Shown: in pieces, positions 41,290 through 52,106 of the stretch
Layout of the letters: each line of letters begins with the position of its first letter
How positions within the stretch are numbered: the first letter of the stretch is position 1
NCBI GenBank assembly: GCA_027625915.1
Contig: JANTQA010000030.1
Coordinates: 3,286,001 to 3,350,000, forward strand
Direction of reading: 5' to 3'
Source: Anaeramoeba flamelloides
Lineage: Eukaryota; Metamonada; Anaeramoebidae
Length of the DNA stretch: 64,000 bases
Translations under genes and position numbers: made by a program
The notes under the pieces: generated by a model
Seen by the model: the letters and a program-made list of their open reading frames with translations, nothing else
Told to the model about the DNA's origin: nothing
Databases searched by the model: none

Positions 41290-44175
41290 CTTATTTTCAT
41301 TATTTAATTGTATTAAAGATGAACAAGGTTCTATTAAATTCGATATTCTATTAAAAATTGTTGTATTTAGTCAACGCGGAATCACACCAGCAAAAATTTT
41401 TGTTAAAAATTGTGGCCAATTTGAAATTTTTGATGAATGGTTTAATAATTGGGGTATTGAACATGACACAAGAGGGAAATTTTATGATGAAATGGTTAAA
41501 ACTCTTCACGTTGCAAATATGGAGTAAATTTTTTTTTTTTATTTTTATTTTTTTTTTTTTTTACTTCGATAAAGTTGAACAAATTACGGAGATATTTATA
41601 AAAAAAATAATCAATTTGTTGAATGTAACTATTTTTTCGTCAAAGATAGATCTAAAGGTTGATAATTACATGGATTTTATTGATTGTTTTTATTTATTGT
41701 TATTATTATTATTTTTTTTTTTTTTGGTTAAAATGGATTAATATTTATTGATTTTTCTAATTTTTGTATTTTTTTTTTGTAATTTTGAAATGCAAAATAT
41801 ACAAATAAACACCCTTAGTTTTAGTTATTAATTGGATTTAAAAAAATCATATTAAAAAAAAAAATGAAGATAGTGAATATTATTAAATTTCATAAATAAA
41901 TTGCGAATTGTTTTCCAATTTATTCAACTTGACCATCATAATTTAGCATTTAAAGTATAACAACATTAAACACACTTTATTTTTAATTACAATAAATAGA
42001 ACATTTTTTTTTTTTTAATTTTGGAGAATTAAATGAAAATTAATCAAAAAAAAAAAAAAAAACAAGAACTAGAAAATAAAAATGTGAAAGAAAAAAAGAA
42101 TTAACAATTGAAAAAAGAAAATAATAATAATATCAATAAATTTCACACAATACATAGATAGAATGCCAAATATCCGTTGAATATATCTATACATATAAAC
42201 TCTAATTCATTTTTTTTTTTAGTAAAATTAAAATAGTTTATAAAACAGAACCACAGTTTCATTCAAATTGGAAATAATTTTGGATTTTTCCTGATCTATT
42301 TTTTTCAATTTTTTTTGTCTTTTATTTTAGTTATTTGTTTGTATTTTTCATTGTTTCCATTTAATCCAAATTTTTTCTTGGAGGATTGATATTAAATTAT
42401 ACTTTAGTTGCTTTAAATAGGTAAACTCACATAAAATTAGAAGATGGTATCTAACCATTTGATCCGTCAATAAATCTGAATGTGAATTTTCAATAAATTT
42501 ACCAATACTTTTTTTTTTTTTTATTTAGCTCTCTCCAAAATTAAGGCCACGATTTTTTCTATTATTCCAGATATTTTTAATTTTTAATTTTTTATTTGAT
42601 AGTCTATTGTAAATGGTAAATAATTGTTATCATTTTCATAAAGTAAGTAATGTTTCTAATTTGGTATTTCATTAAAAATTAATTTTTTTTTTCAAAAATT
42701 AAAATTTAGCTATTCCTAAAATTTTTAATTTCTCTTGATAAATGTATATTAATTAAATAATAAAAAAATAACTTCTTTTTGTTTAACTCTTTCAACTCTC
42801 GAATATTGAGTTTCTTGATTTGTTTATTTTTAACTTGAATTTAATTTATTATTCAAAAAAAAAAAAAAAAAAAAAACAAAAACATTTATTAAGAAATCAT
42901 CAACATTTAAAAAAAGGTTTATAACCATAAATCACCCATATATATATCTATATATATATATAATTTCCGATATATTTTTTGATTAATAATTTGTTAAAAA
43001 TCTTTCAAATTAGAAATGATTTAATTTCATTAAATCAATTATTTTTTAAATGAAATAAGTTTTTAAAGGATTTTTTGTTATTTTGGAGGGCACTTCAGTT
43101 TTTCAAATTTAAACGAAATCAAAATTAAATAAAATTGACAAAAATTTATAAAACTAACAAATACAGTACTAAGATATTAATTGAAAAACTCTAGAACTGA
43201 TATAAAAAATTCAATTCATTAATTTTTTTTTTTCACTTTCCTTCTACTAATTTAGTTTTAAATAATTTTTTGTTAAACTTCTAATTGTTCAAAAAAAAAC
43301 AAAAGATTTAAAGTTTTGAATCTAGCAAAATGTTGTTTCTGTTACATTTAATTAATTCACTTTAAATCTAGAGTGAAAATAAAATTTATTTTATTTTTTT
43401 TTTCATTCAATTTGAAATATTCATTAAAAATAATTTTTTACATAAAAATAATCTTATTTTTTTTTCTATTCTATATAACATTTATATAATACAATGTCTT
43501 ATTTTTTTTAATAGTAATGAAGTTATTCCATTTCAAATTTCAAGACTTGAACTTGTAGAAATTACTCAAAATAACAGATCAAAATATATGGAAATGGGTA
43601 AAGAAATTTTAGTTGATGTCTTTTTAAATCAAAGGGTACAAGTTTTCTCAAAAAGATTTTTAAGTTCAAAAATAATTAATGAATTTGAAGGCGAAGAAGA
43701 ATATGATTATTTATATAAATTATTACACTTACTATTTGATCAAAAAGTGCAAGCACTAATTGACTTTTTAGAAAATAATAAAGAAAAAACCGAAAAATAT
43801 GGATTTGAAAAGGAAAGTTTGATTCGTATGAAAAAATTGATGTTTGTAAGTGGATTATCTGGTTTATTTACTTACCAATCACTCCTCGAATTACTTGGTA
43901 TCATTGACGAAAAGGATTTAGAATCTTGCTTAATAGACTCCAAGGGGAAGAATTTAGCTAATGTCCAAATCAACCAATTAAAAAAACATGTAATTATTAA
44001 AGGTGTTGATACTGAAGCTAGAGGTGTTGTATTTGATCAAAAGCAAATCAAAGAATTACAAGAAATTGAACAAAAATTAAATAAATGGCAAGATAGACTT
44101 GGTGAAATATTAGAAGAAGTTAAATTACATGCAGAAGAAGACCAACAATCTGACGAATCTGAAGAAGAATATTAA
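41290..44175 (+). CDS. EIF3M: eIF3 subunit M (PCI-domain translation initiation factor), 5' end missing
   Basis: Two exons are clear: 41290-41523 (acceptor caaatag, ends ATGGA|gtaaat) and 43515-44175 (acceptor aatag, T completes the codon GAT). The joined product, about 298 residues, aligns along human eIF3m from its middle. LFSLFNCIKDEQGSIKFD and FDEWFNNWGIEHDT correspond to the WISDWNLTTEKK region. The PCI part follows: YDYLYKLLHLLFDQKVQALIDF, RMKKLMFVSGLSGL, LESCLIDSKGKNLANVQINQ. It then has the C-terminal LNKWQDRLGEIL helix like eIF3m NAWKQNLNKV, and an acidic tail. Upstream exons for about 130 residues are not located. The intron (41524-43514) contains repeat E. The role in the 43S preinitiation complex is from family knowledge. 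Confidence 0.85.
42245..42500. repeat. dispersed repeat E, copy 1 (eIF3m intron)
   Basis: Diverged similarity to 60765-61020, same orientation. Shared words: TTTCATTCAAATTGGAAATAAT versus TTTCATTCAATTTGGAAATAAT (mismatch after TTCAA), TTTTTTGTCTTTT, TAGTTTCC/TAGTTATT, and GATGGTATCTAACC versus GATGGTGTCTAACC followed by GATC and AATAAT. Both copies lie in introns of plus-strand genes. Confidence 0.55.
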
Positions 44176-44918
44176 TTAGAATTATTTTTCTTTTCTTAAT
44201 TCTTTCTTACTTTTTTTCTTCCCTTCCTTCCTTCCTTCCTTCCTACCTTCTTACTTTTTTTATTTCTTTCTTTTTGAATTGATCTAAATAATTAATTATT
44301 ATTATTTATGATTAATGAGAATTGTTATTTGATTAATATTTTTTTTTCAATTTTTCTTTTTTTTTTTTTTTTTATTGTTGGTGTATTAGAAATACTTTTG
44401 AAAATGAAATAGAATGGAATTTTTTATCATTAAAAAATTCTCAAATTTAAATAAATCAGATCTAAAGTCAAAAAAAAAAAATATAATTTTTCTTTTTTTA
44501 AATATTTTTTTCTTTTGGTTTCTTAAAAAAGAATTAATAATAATAACATAACTTTTTTGAAATGTTGCTTTGTATTAAAATCTTGAAGTTATTACCTTAT
44601 TGATGAGATCAAAATAATTTTAAAACATTAGTGGGTATTCTCCTTCTTTTATTTTATGCTTTTGTAATAGACTCCTTCTTTCTTTTTTATATCGTTATAG
44701 ATAATGTCTATTTCTTCTCTAAAAAATGAAACCCAAATAAAAAAAGTGTAATTGATTTTCTATTCAAAATTTTTTTCGTGTTGTACAAACTGTATAATGG
44801 TTCGAAACGATTCTGAAAACTGCAAAATTTATAATAGAGTGGAAAAAAATTACAACAATCAATTTTTAGTTTTTTTTACATGAATAATCAAACTGATACA
44901 GTACTTTCAGTTATATTA
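44176..44918. other. 3' flank of eIF3m with a (CCTT)n tract
   Basis: Contains a CCTT tetranucleotide tract at about 44220-44245 soon after the eIF3m stop, several poly(T) runs likely in the 3' untranslated region, and no recognisable gene before the inverted-repeat element at 44919. Confidence 0.5.
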
Positions 44919-46201
44919 GAGGTTTTGATGATAACATGCTATAATTCACTATAAAGTTAGAAAAATCGCGATATATTACATCAAATCGCGATATATTAGA
45001 AAATCGTGATATTCAATATTATCGCGATAATATAAAAAATCGCAATAATTATTAAAAAATCGCGATATTGTATAAAATTGTGATAAATACCAAAATATTG
45101 CGATTAAAAAGTAATCAGAGATAAAATAGTTGATGGGTTTTTGGGCTAATTGAGAAATATTTTGAATAAAAAAATTTTTTTTGATCAAAAAATAGATTAT
45201 GTGAACAAAAAGTCAATCCTTTGAAAAAACAACAAAAAAGATAGTTGATTCAATCAAGGATCAGATCAAAGAGTTTTATTGTGTTTTCATTTTGTTTGGT
45301 TGTCAAACCTATCGATCCTTTAAGATCAACAAAAATAAGAACTAAAGAGAAATAAATATTTTTTCAGTTAATCGTGGTGTTGGAAAGTGCTTTGAATAAT
45401 TAACTTCTAAAACAACCAACCCTTTATCTGATCTTTAAAGAATGTTTTCTTGGGTTACAATATTTTCTTTTTTTCTCAGAAAGCTAAAAGGAGTTGGATA
45501 ACACTTCAAAAGATTTCACGATATTCTTGCCAGATGATCACCAATTATTAAGATTTTTTGGACAATTGCTGTCTTCTTCTTGTATTCTTCTTCTTTTTCT
45601 TCTCATATCTTTGTATTGAAAAGAAAACACAATTAGAGCTTAGAGGTTTTTGTTTGGCCAATCACCAATAAGAAGGAAAATTATTCTTTATTCTTTTTGA
45701 CTATTTAAAATTGTGAAGGTAACAACTCCATTTTAAGACAAAATACACATATTTTATATTCAAGTGTATTGTTGAAATAAGTAATTTTTAGTTTGATCAT
45801 AAATTATATATGAGATTTTATATTTTGTTAAAAAAAAATGAAAAGAATAAATTTTTTTTCAACAACAAACCAAACTCATTCCCTTTATAAAATTTTTCTG
45901 TCTTTCAAAACTTTCAAACGCCCGAAGACAGTTCAGAAGACTTACAAACACTTTCTGACATTATTAAAGGGGAAAGTGTAGTCAAAGTATCAAGTTTTTG
46001 TCAAAGTCAAGAGATTTTTTTTAAAGTGATTTCTCAAAAAAATAATTTTTCATTTTTTCGCAATAACGTGAATATCGTGATAATGTTGTTTATCGCAATT
46101 TTATAATTTTTCATGATAAAGTTGGACTAATCGCGTTTTTTTTAATAATATTACGATTTTATTGTTAATATCAGGATAATATATGTTATCATCAAAACCT
46201 C
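44919..46201. mobile_element. 1.28 kb TA-flanked inverted-repeat DNA element with ATCGCGAT subterminal repeats
   Basis: The left terminus GAGGTTTTGATGATAACAT at 44919 is the exact reverse complement of the right end at 46183-46201, and TA flanks both sides (44917-44918, 46202-46203), consistent with a TA target duplication. Within 200 bases of the left end there are about six ATCGCGATA-like palindromic words spaced 15-35 bases apart; the right end has diverged counterparts (TATCGTGATAA, TATCGCAATTT, AATCGCG). No long open frame is present, so it is non-autonomous. By structure it fits a Tc1/mariner-like or related TA-targeting DNA transposon derivative; the family is inference. Confidence 0.8.
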
Positions 46202-46818
46202 TATTGTATACTAAATAAATAGTAACTTTTTTTCTATTTTACAATTTGGAGCTGTCTTAGAAACCTTAAAATGGTAATTAAAAACAACATTTCAAATTGA
46301 AAATCTAGTTTTCTGTGTGATCTAATTAATATTTAGGGGTTTTGAAAAAAATCCCAAATTTTTTTCTATTTAGATCGAAGAATGAAAAAATGATATATCT
46401 TTCTAAAATTGTCTGTTATCAAATATGTCATACAAAAAAAAAAAAAAAAATGATTGAAAAAAATACACTTTTGGTGAAAATTAACCAAACGAACAAATAT
46501 TATAATAATTGCAATTTGTTTAAATTGTTTTATAATTTTTGAACGTTATTATAAGTAACTTTAGAATCATTTAAAATATGTTCTCAAAGATCAAAAAGAT
46601 AGGAAATCTGTAGTAAATAGCAATTTGTGATGATTAAACTTTAGTTATTTTCAAACAAAGATATATTTTGATAATAAGACACCGGAGTCGGTTTGGTCTT
46701 GTATCAAATCCCCCACAATTCATATTTCCCAAAAAGATCATTTTTTTTTGTATTCATTTTACCAAGTTTTTGTTTAATTTATAAAAAACTGAATGATTTT
46801 TGCAAATATAATTTCCAG
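46202..46818 (+). other. upstream region of the 46819 exon, no exon placed
   Basis: AT-rich sequence with one slightly GC-richer patch (46680-46720, ACACCGGAGTCGG). The next exon begins in phase 1, so a coding exon with a start codon should lie upstream, either here or before the transposon-like element. I could not identify it. Confidence 0.35.
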
Positions 46819-47081
46819 TAGATCATTTACCTACAAAATTCACCCAACCATTTTCCCCAAAAGCCTTGGAACAACTTGTATTGATATTAAAAATTAGTTT
46901 TTCAGAGAAACAAGTGATACAAAAAAAATTGCTCCAAGAGAATATAAAAAAAGAAGTTTTCGATATTTGGAAGGATCGTAACTTTCAAAAATCAAAACCA
47001 GTAAATACTGCTCTCTCAAAAGCGTTATTAGGAACTATAAATCAAGGAAAATACAAAAATAAACAAAACCGAAAAAAATAA
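46819..47081 (+). CDS. terminal exon of an unrecognised basic protein (weakly homeodomain-like)
   Basis: After an acceptor tttccag the frame reads DHLPTKFTQPFSPKALEQL, then VIQKKLLQENIKKEVFDIW and KDRNFQKSKP, and ends in a Lys-rich tail, GKYKNKQNRKK. This gives about 87 residues in the last exon. The order aromatic-Ser-x-x-x-Leu-Glu, a middle helix, then Val-Phe-Asp-Ile-Trp-Lys-x-Arg-Asn followed by basic residues recalls the helices of a homeodomain-like fold (VxIWFxNR). The spacing is not canonical, so a DNA-binding role is only a suggestion. The 5' exon is unknown; the start is in phase 1. Confidence 0.5.
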
Positions 47082-47091
47082 GAGAAAAACA

Positions 47092-47112
47092 CAACTCCTT
47101 TTTTAGGAGTTG
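47092..47112. other. perfect hairpin just after a stop codon
   Basis: CAACTCC at 47092-47098 and GGAGTTG at 47106-47112 form a 7-base stem around a T-rich loop, 10 bases after the TAA of the preceding gene. It could be a 3' end or mRNA stability structure, but a chance palindrome is possible. Confidence 0.4.
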
Positions 47113-47653
47113 ATCAGATTTATGGAGAATTAGAACAACTCATGCAATTCAATGATCAAAAATCATACATAATACTTTCTTTTAAAGTTAGAATTGTTTA
47201 TTGAAAATGTTTGAATTGATCGTCATTTTTTCAGGTTAGAAAATTTCCTTTATTTTTCCTATTCATTTTCATGTTTATTCTTTATAATTATGTTCGATTT
47301 TATGAATCTAAAAATACCTTTTGAATTTAAAAGTAAAATTACAAAAAAAATGATTTTTTGATCAAAATTGGAGAATATTTTAAAGATCATACTTTCATAT
47401 TTTACATGAGATTGGATCAAAAGGTGTTGAGGCTATTTGGTAAATCCCAAACATAGTCCTTAAATCTTACTATCAAAAGTATTTATTCAGCAAAATTATT
47501 AACGAATAATTTTTATTTTAATTAACCAATATCTTTAATTCTACTGTTTTAGAGTGTTTTGTTCATAAGTGCATTGAAGAAAAGTGGCTCTATTTTTCCT
47601 TTTTTTTATTTTTTTTACATTCAGCTTCTTCAAGCAATTAGTTTCTATCAAGA

Positions 47654-50600
47654 ATGGAAAGAGATCATGTTTATAATAATTATTACCATCGATCACAAAT
47701 TTTAATTGAAATAGTTGACAAAGCATGGGAAATGGACAAACTACCACAAGAAGGTTTGATATTTTTAAATAAACAATTTTTCTTTTCATTTTTTTCCTCA
47801 GTTAAAAGTTGGCGCAATATTAACACAATTAAGGAACCACCACTTGTTTCCATAAAAATATAACGTGTCTGAGTCTTAACAAAATTACTTGAGCCTTCCC
47901 AAACAAAAACTTTTGAGTTTTATTTGAATTATCAAAATAAATTTACATTTATGGTCTTCATTCGAAAAATGTTTTACAATACTATTTGTTGCAAAATAAA
48001 TTGAACAAAATTTTCGTTCAACTTTCCAAAAAAAGGTTTTAAAAGGTCAAAAAAATTAAAAGAATTAAAATCAGTAAAGCAGTTATATTATTAATTTCCC
48101 TTTTAGAATTGCAGAATTTGATGAGATGTTGTATTTTTTTCTTCTCTTTTTCAAAAAGCTGAATGAAAGTTTGATCTTTTTGTTTTGCAATTAACAGTAT
48201 TCTACTCAACGTTCAAGTTTTTTCAATAGAACTATTTCCGTTCTCTCTTTTAAAAACCCTTTTTATAACACTGTTTGAAAACGAATAAATACTTTTCACA
48301 CTAACCAAGACTAATAAATTCATAATACCGATATTTGAAATTTAAATGAGGTAAAAATTTAAAGTGATTATCTTCTTTTTCTAATTCTCAAATTCCATTT
48401 CATTTGAAATCTCAGTTTGATTAAGGGTTCTCAGTTGGCCCAATAAATCACAAACTTACCAAACAGAAAAGTACCAACAAACAAATAGATAAAGATCACA
48501 AATTACAATCTATTAATTTGGAAGTTTCCTTGTGATCTGTATTTGAAAAAGACATTCTGGAAAATGAAGTGTAAATTTTTTTACCATTTATTATTTAAAT
48601 ATCAGTCTTCAAAGCAATTTTAGAACGCCCTTTTCAGATTAAGTTGACACAAAATTTATTTCTCAAAAATTCATCAAATTTTTAACACTCAAATCCCGAC
48701 TTTACCGATTTTTGGTTAATAAAGTTAAACAGGGAAAAAAGATAAACACGGTTTTTAATTCCAAAACCTTTATAGATTCTGAAAATGAAAAGTAAAATCA
48801 ATTAAAAGAAGAAATATATTAACTTCAAATAATAAATCATTATATTAAGATCAATCAAACCAACATATACAATTTAAATCTCCTTGATTTTCGAAATCGT
48901 TAGAGTAGTTTTAATATCGAAAATAGTAAAATTTTTGAACAAATTTTTAATAATTGATCAACCAAAGAAAAACCCAGACCAAAAGATAGTATTTAAAAAA
49001 ACTGTTATTGTGATGAATACTTCATTTTGTCTGAAATTATTTATTTTTTCTTTTATTAATTGATCTTACTTTTGAATTTTCAGGCTCTAGAAAAGTTTTG
49101 GAATTAAAAATCGTGTTTATCTTTTCCCCCCCTTTCACTTTTTTCCTATAATGGACAATTTCCATTTTTACAATTCCATAACTCTACTTCCAAAAAAGTT
49201 CATTACAAAGAGTAAAAAGCTCAACTAATTTTGCAACCTTTTTTACATTCAAGGGATTTGTCAGATCCATATATTTAAAAATTAGTTCTCAAACAACAAT
49301 AATACTTCAATATAGTCCCTGCTTTAATGTTTTGTTTGGTTTTAAAAAGTCAAAAAAAGAAAAAAAAAAAAAGGAAAAAAGCCATTTATTTTCTTTTGAT
49401 TTAAACCCAAACAGCTTTTTATCTTATAAACTCTTCTTGAATTTTAAAGTATTGATCTGGCTTTGCTTTTTTGAAAATTGTTTGATATATAATTTTTCAT
49501 AAAGTTTTTTTATGTTTTCTAATTTTCTTAATACCCATAAAAAACTGTTTTTCAATTTATGAACCTAGCAATATTTTCATCAAGCCAAATCTGGGTTTTT
49601 TAAGAAAAAAATTCTTTGTTTTTTCTCTATCGTCGAAAATAGGCTGTGAAAATTTCTTCATTTTCATTGAATTAATAATTCTTATCAAAAGTCTTCAATT
49701 AAAATTTGTTGATTCTTTTTTTTTAAAACATAAAAAAAGAGGTGTTTATAAAAAAAAAAAGAGAAAATGAATAATTCATATTACAGAAAAGAAATCACAG
49801 AAATCACAGAAAAAAAAAGCAATAGAAATCATAAAAAAAAAAATTAGAGAAACTAAAGAAAATCACAGAAACCAACGATCAGCCATCATTTTTTTAGGAA
49901 AATCCACCATTGCATTGCTTAAAAAAATCACAAACACTCAAAAAAATTTTATTTATTTAGTTTTTTTTTCTGAAAAAGTTAAAATTTTCATGGATTAATA
50001 TTGCCAAATATTCTTTGTTTTAATAATAACATCTAAACCCCATTCTAAAAATTTGTACACACTCATAATCGAAAATAATCAAAAAAAAAAAAAATTAAAA
50101 CACAATTTTTTGAATTTTACAAACCGTAAAATTAAATTACTTTTAAAAAACATCGTTCATTAATAAAAGATCTTTGATCAAAGTTATATTGAAAAGATAT
50201 TTTACAATTTAAGTAAAAAAAAAATCAATTTTCCAGTAATATTTTTTTCAAATATTATAGTAAAAAATTTGATATATATTTTTTTTACGGTTAAGAGGTT
50301 ATTTTATTATCTGTAAAAAATATTTTAAATCTGATAAAAATCTTTTAAATGGGAAATCAATTATTTTGACTATTAAAAAATTATTTATTAATTTCAATGG
50401 GATGTCGATTTTTGATTTTTGATTTTTGATTTTCCGTTGTTTTTTTTTATTTTTTGAAACAAACCGAAAATTTCATAAATTTTTTGGTTTATTACAGAAA
50501 GTAAAAAAAACCGTTGTTAGCTTTTCCAGACTTTTAAAGAATTGAGTAAAATCTATGAATTTTATTCTATTCTTTTGAATTCTGGAAAAACGCCGTTAAC

Positions 50601-52106
50601 TTTTCTTGAGTTTTCTGTTTATTTGTAAAATCACTAGATTTTACAGATAAAAAAAAAAAAAAAACCTAGGCACTCCACGGCACTTTATGGACAATTCCTT
50701 TAGATCTTTTTATTTTTTGTAATAAACAGAAAATTTAAGAAAATTTCGGTTTATTTCAAAAAACAAAAAGAAACTAGGGACTTTTCCACAAGTTTTCTGG
50801 AGTTTTCTGTTTATTTGAAAAATCGATAAATTTTACAAATACAACAGAAAACCTCAAGAAAACTACCATTAGTTTTTTTTAAATTTTAAAAATTAAAAGA
50901 AAATTTCAAAAATAATTTTTTTATTTCTAAAATTAAAAAAAACCTAGGCACTCTACGGACACTTTCGTTAGGTTTTCCAGTATTTAAAAGAATCGAGTAA
51001 AATCTATGAATTTTATTCCATTCTTTTGAATTCTGGAAAACCGCCGTTAGATTTTTTTTAATTTAAGAAATAAAAAGAAATTTTTTGAAATTTTCTTTTA
51101 ATTTCTTAAATTAAAAAAAAGCTAGGCACTTGACGGCACTCTACGGCACTCTACGGACAGACACGGAATATTTATCATCAATTATTTTTTTACGTGTTTG
51201 AGTTTTTTTGATGAGTAGAGTGTTTTCAAAACTATTAGTTATTATCTCTTCAAAGAAAATATCCTAAAGTTGAGTTTAACGAAAATTCATTCCTCCGTTT
51301 ATTTGGAATTTTTTACCCGAAAAAACACCTTTTTTTCTTGACTAGATAGCTTTAAAAAGGTAGTACTATTAACAACAATGGATACAATAGTCACAAGAAT
51401 TTGAAGTTATTGAATGTTGATTATATTGTAAATAAAATTTATTACTAATGATGAAATGTTAATTAAAGTATTATTTTTATCAAACTTAAAAATTTCAAAT
51501 TTATTTTTTCATACTTGTGGATTGAAAGTGGTTTTTTCCTGATAAATTGAAAGAAACAAAAAAATAACTTTTATTCAAAAGTTTAAGGAGGAAGAGCTTA
51601 TTTAAATCACACAATTTTTGGAATGGGGTTTATTTAGAAAACAGTATTATACGAAAATAAAAATAAAAAATCGGATAAACCCCAAAAACAAACAAAAAAA
51701 AAACCCAGAAATTCTGCGAAATGTTTTAATGTTATATTACATAGAAAAAAAAAGTTGAAGGATAAACTTAAATTATTTACTCCTCGTGGCACAATTGTAA
51801 ATTAATTAATCATCACTGTTCTTTGTATTATTTTCTTTTTTTCTTTTTTTTTTTTTTCCAACAAACATTGACATAATTTTCCATTTTGTTCAAATTTATT
51901 TTGATTGTATTTATTTTTATTCAATAGATTTAAATGATGTTATACCACTCTCGGAAGAAGTATTGAATACCGAAATTGGGAGTTTTGCAGAAGGGATAGA
52001 TTTTGGGTTAACTAAACTGGACACAATAGAAACTAATGACACAATTAACTTTGACGATTTAAATATGGAAAATTTTCGAAAGGAAATTAAACATAAAGAA
52101 AAATAA
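47654..52106 (+). CDS. small acidic hypothetical protein, two exons across a 4.2 kb intron
   Basis: Exon 1, 47654-47753, encodes MERDHVYNNYYHRSQILI and ends LPQE with a phase-1 donor GAAG|gtttga. Exon 2, 51928-52106, follows an acceptor tcaatag and begins AT, completing GAT, then LNDVIPLSEEVLNTEIGSF to ENFRKEIKHKEK and stop. The joined product is about 92 residues with an acidic C-terminal half. I do not recognise a family. Phase agreement and similar coding composition support the join, but the 4.2 kb intron, which carries repeat D and a palindromic cassette cluster, makes it provisional. The two pieces could instead belong to different genes. Confidence 0.5.
49262..50000 (+). repeat. dispersed repeat D, forward copy
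   Basis: Inverted relative to the copy at 12780-13500, with long shared words (ATACTTCAATATAGTCCCTG, TTGTTTGATATATAATTTTT, TTCTTAATACCCATAAAAAA). It contains a CACAGAAATCACAGAAA array near 49790. It lies in the long intron of the 47654 gene. Confidence 0.75.
50430..51165. repeat. palindromic cassette cluster (largest)
   Basis: Three or more stem modules. TTTTCCAG...AAAGAATTGAGTAAAATC pairs with GATTTTATTC...TTGAATTCTGGAAAA, seen twice (about 50520-50600 and 50970-51050). GTTAGATTTTTTTTAATTT pairs with AATTAAAAAAAAGCTAG. Linker words are CACTCCACGGCAC, CACTCTACGGACAC and, at the right end, GGCACTCTACGGCACTCTAC. It lies in the intron of the 47654 gene, near repeat D. Confidence 0.7.
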
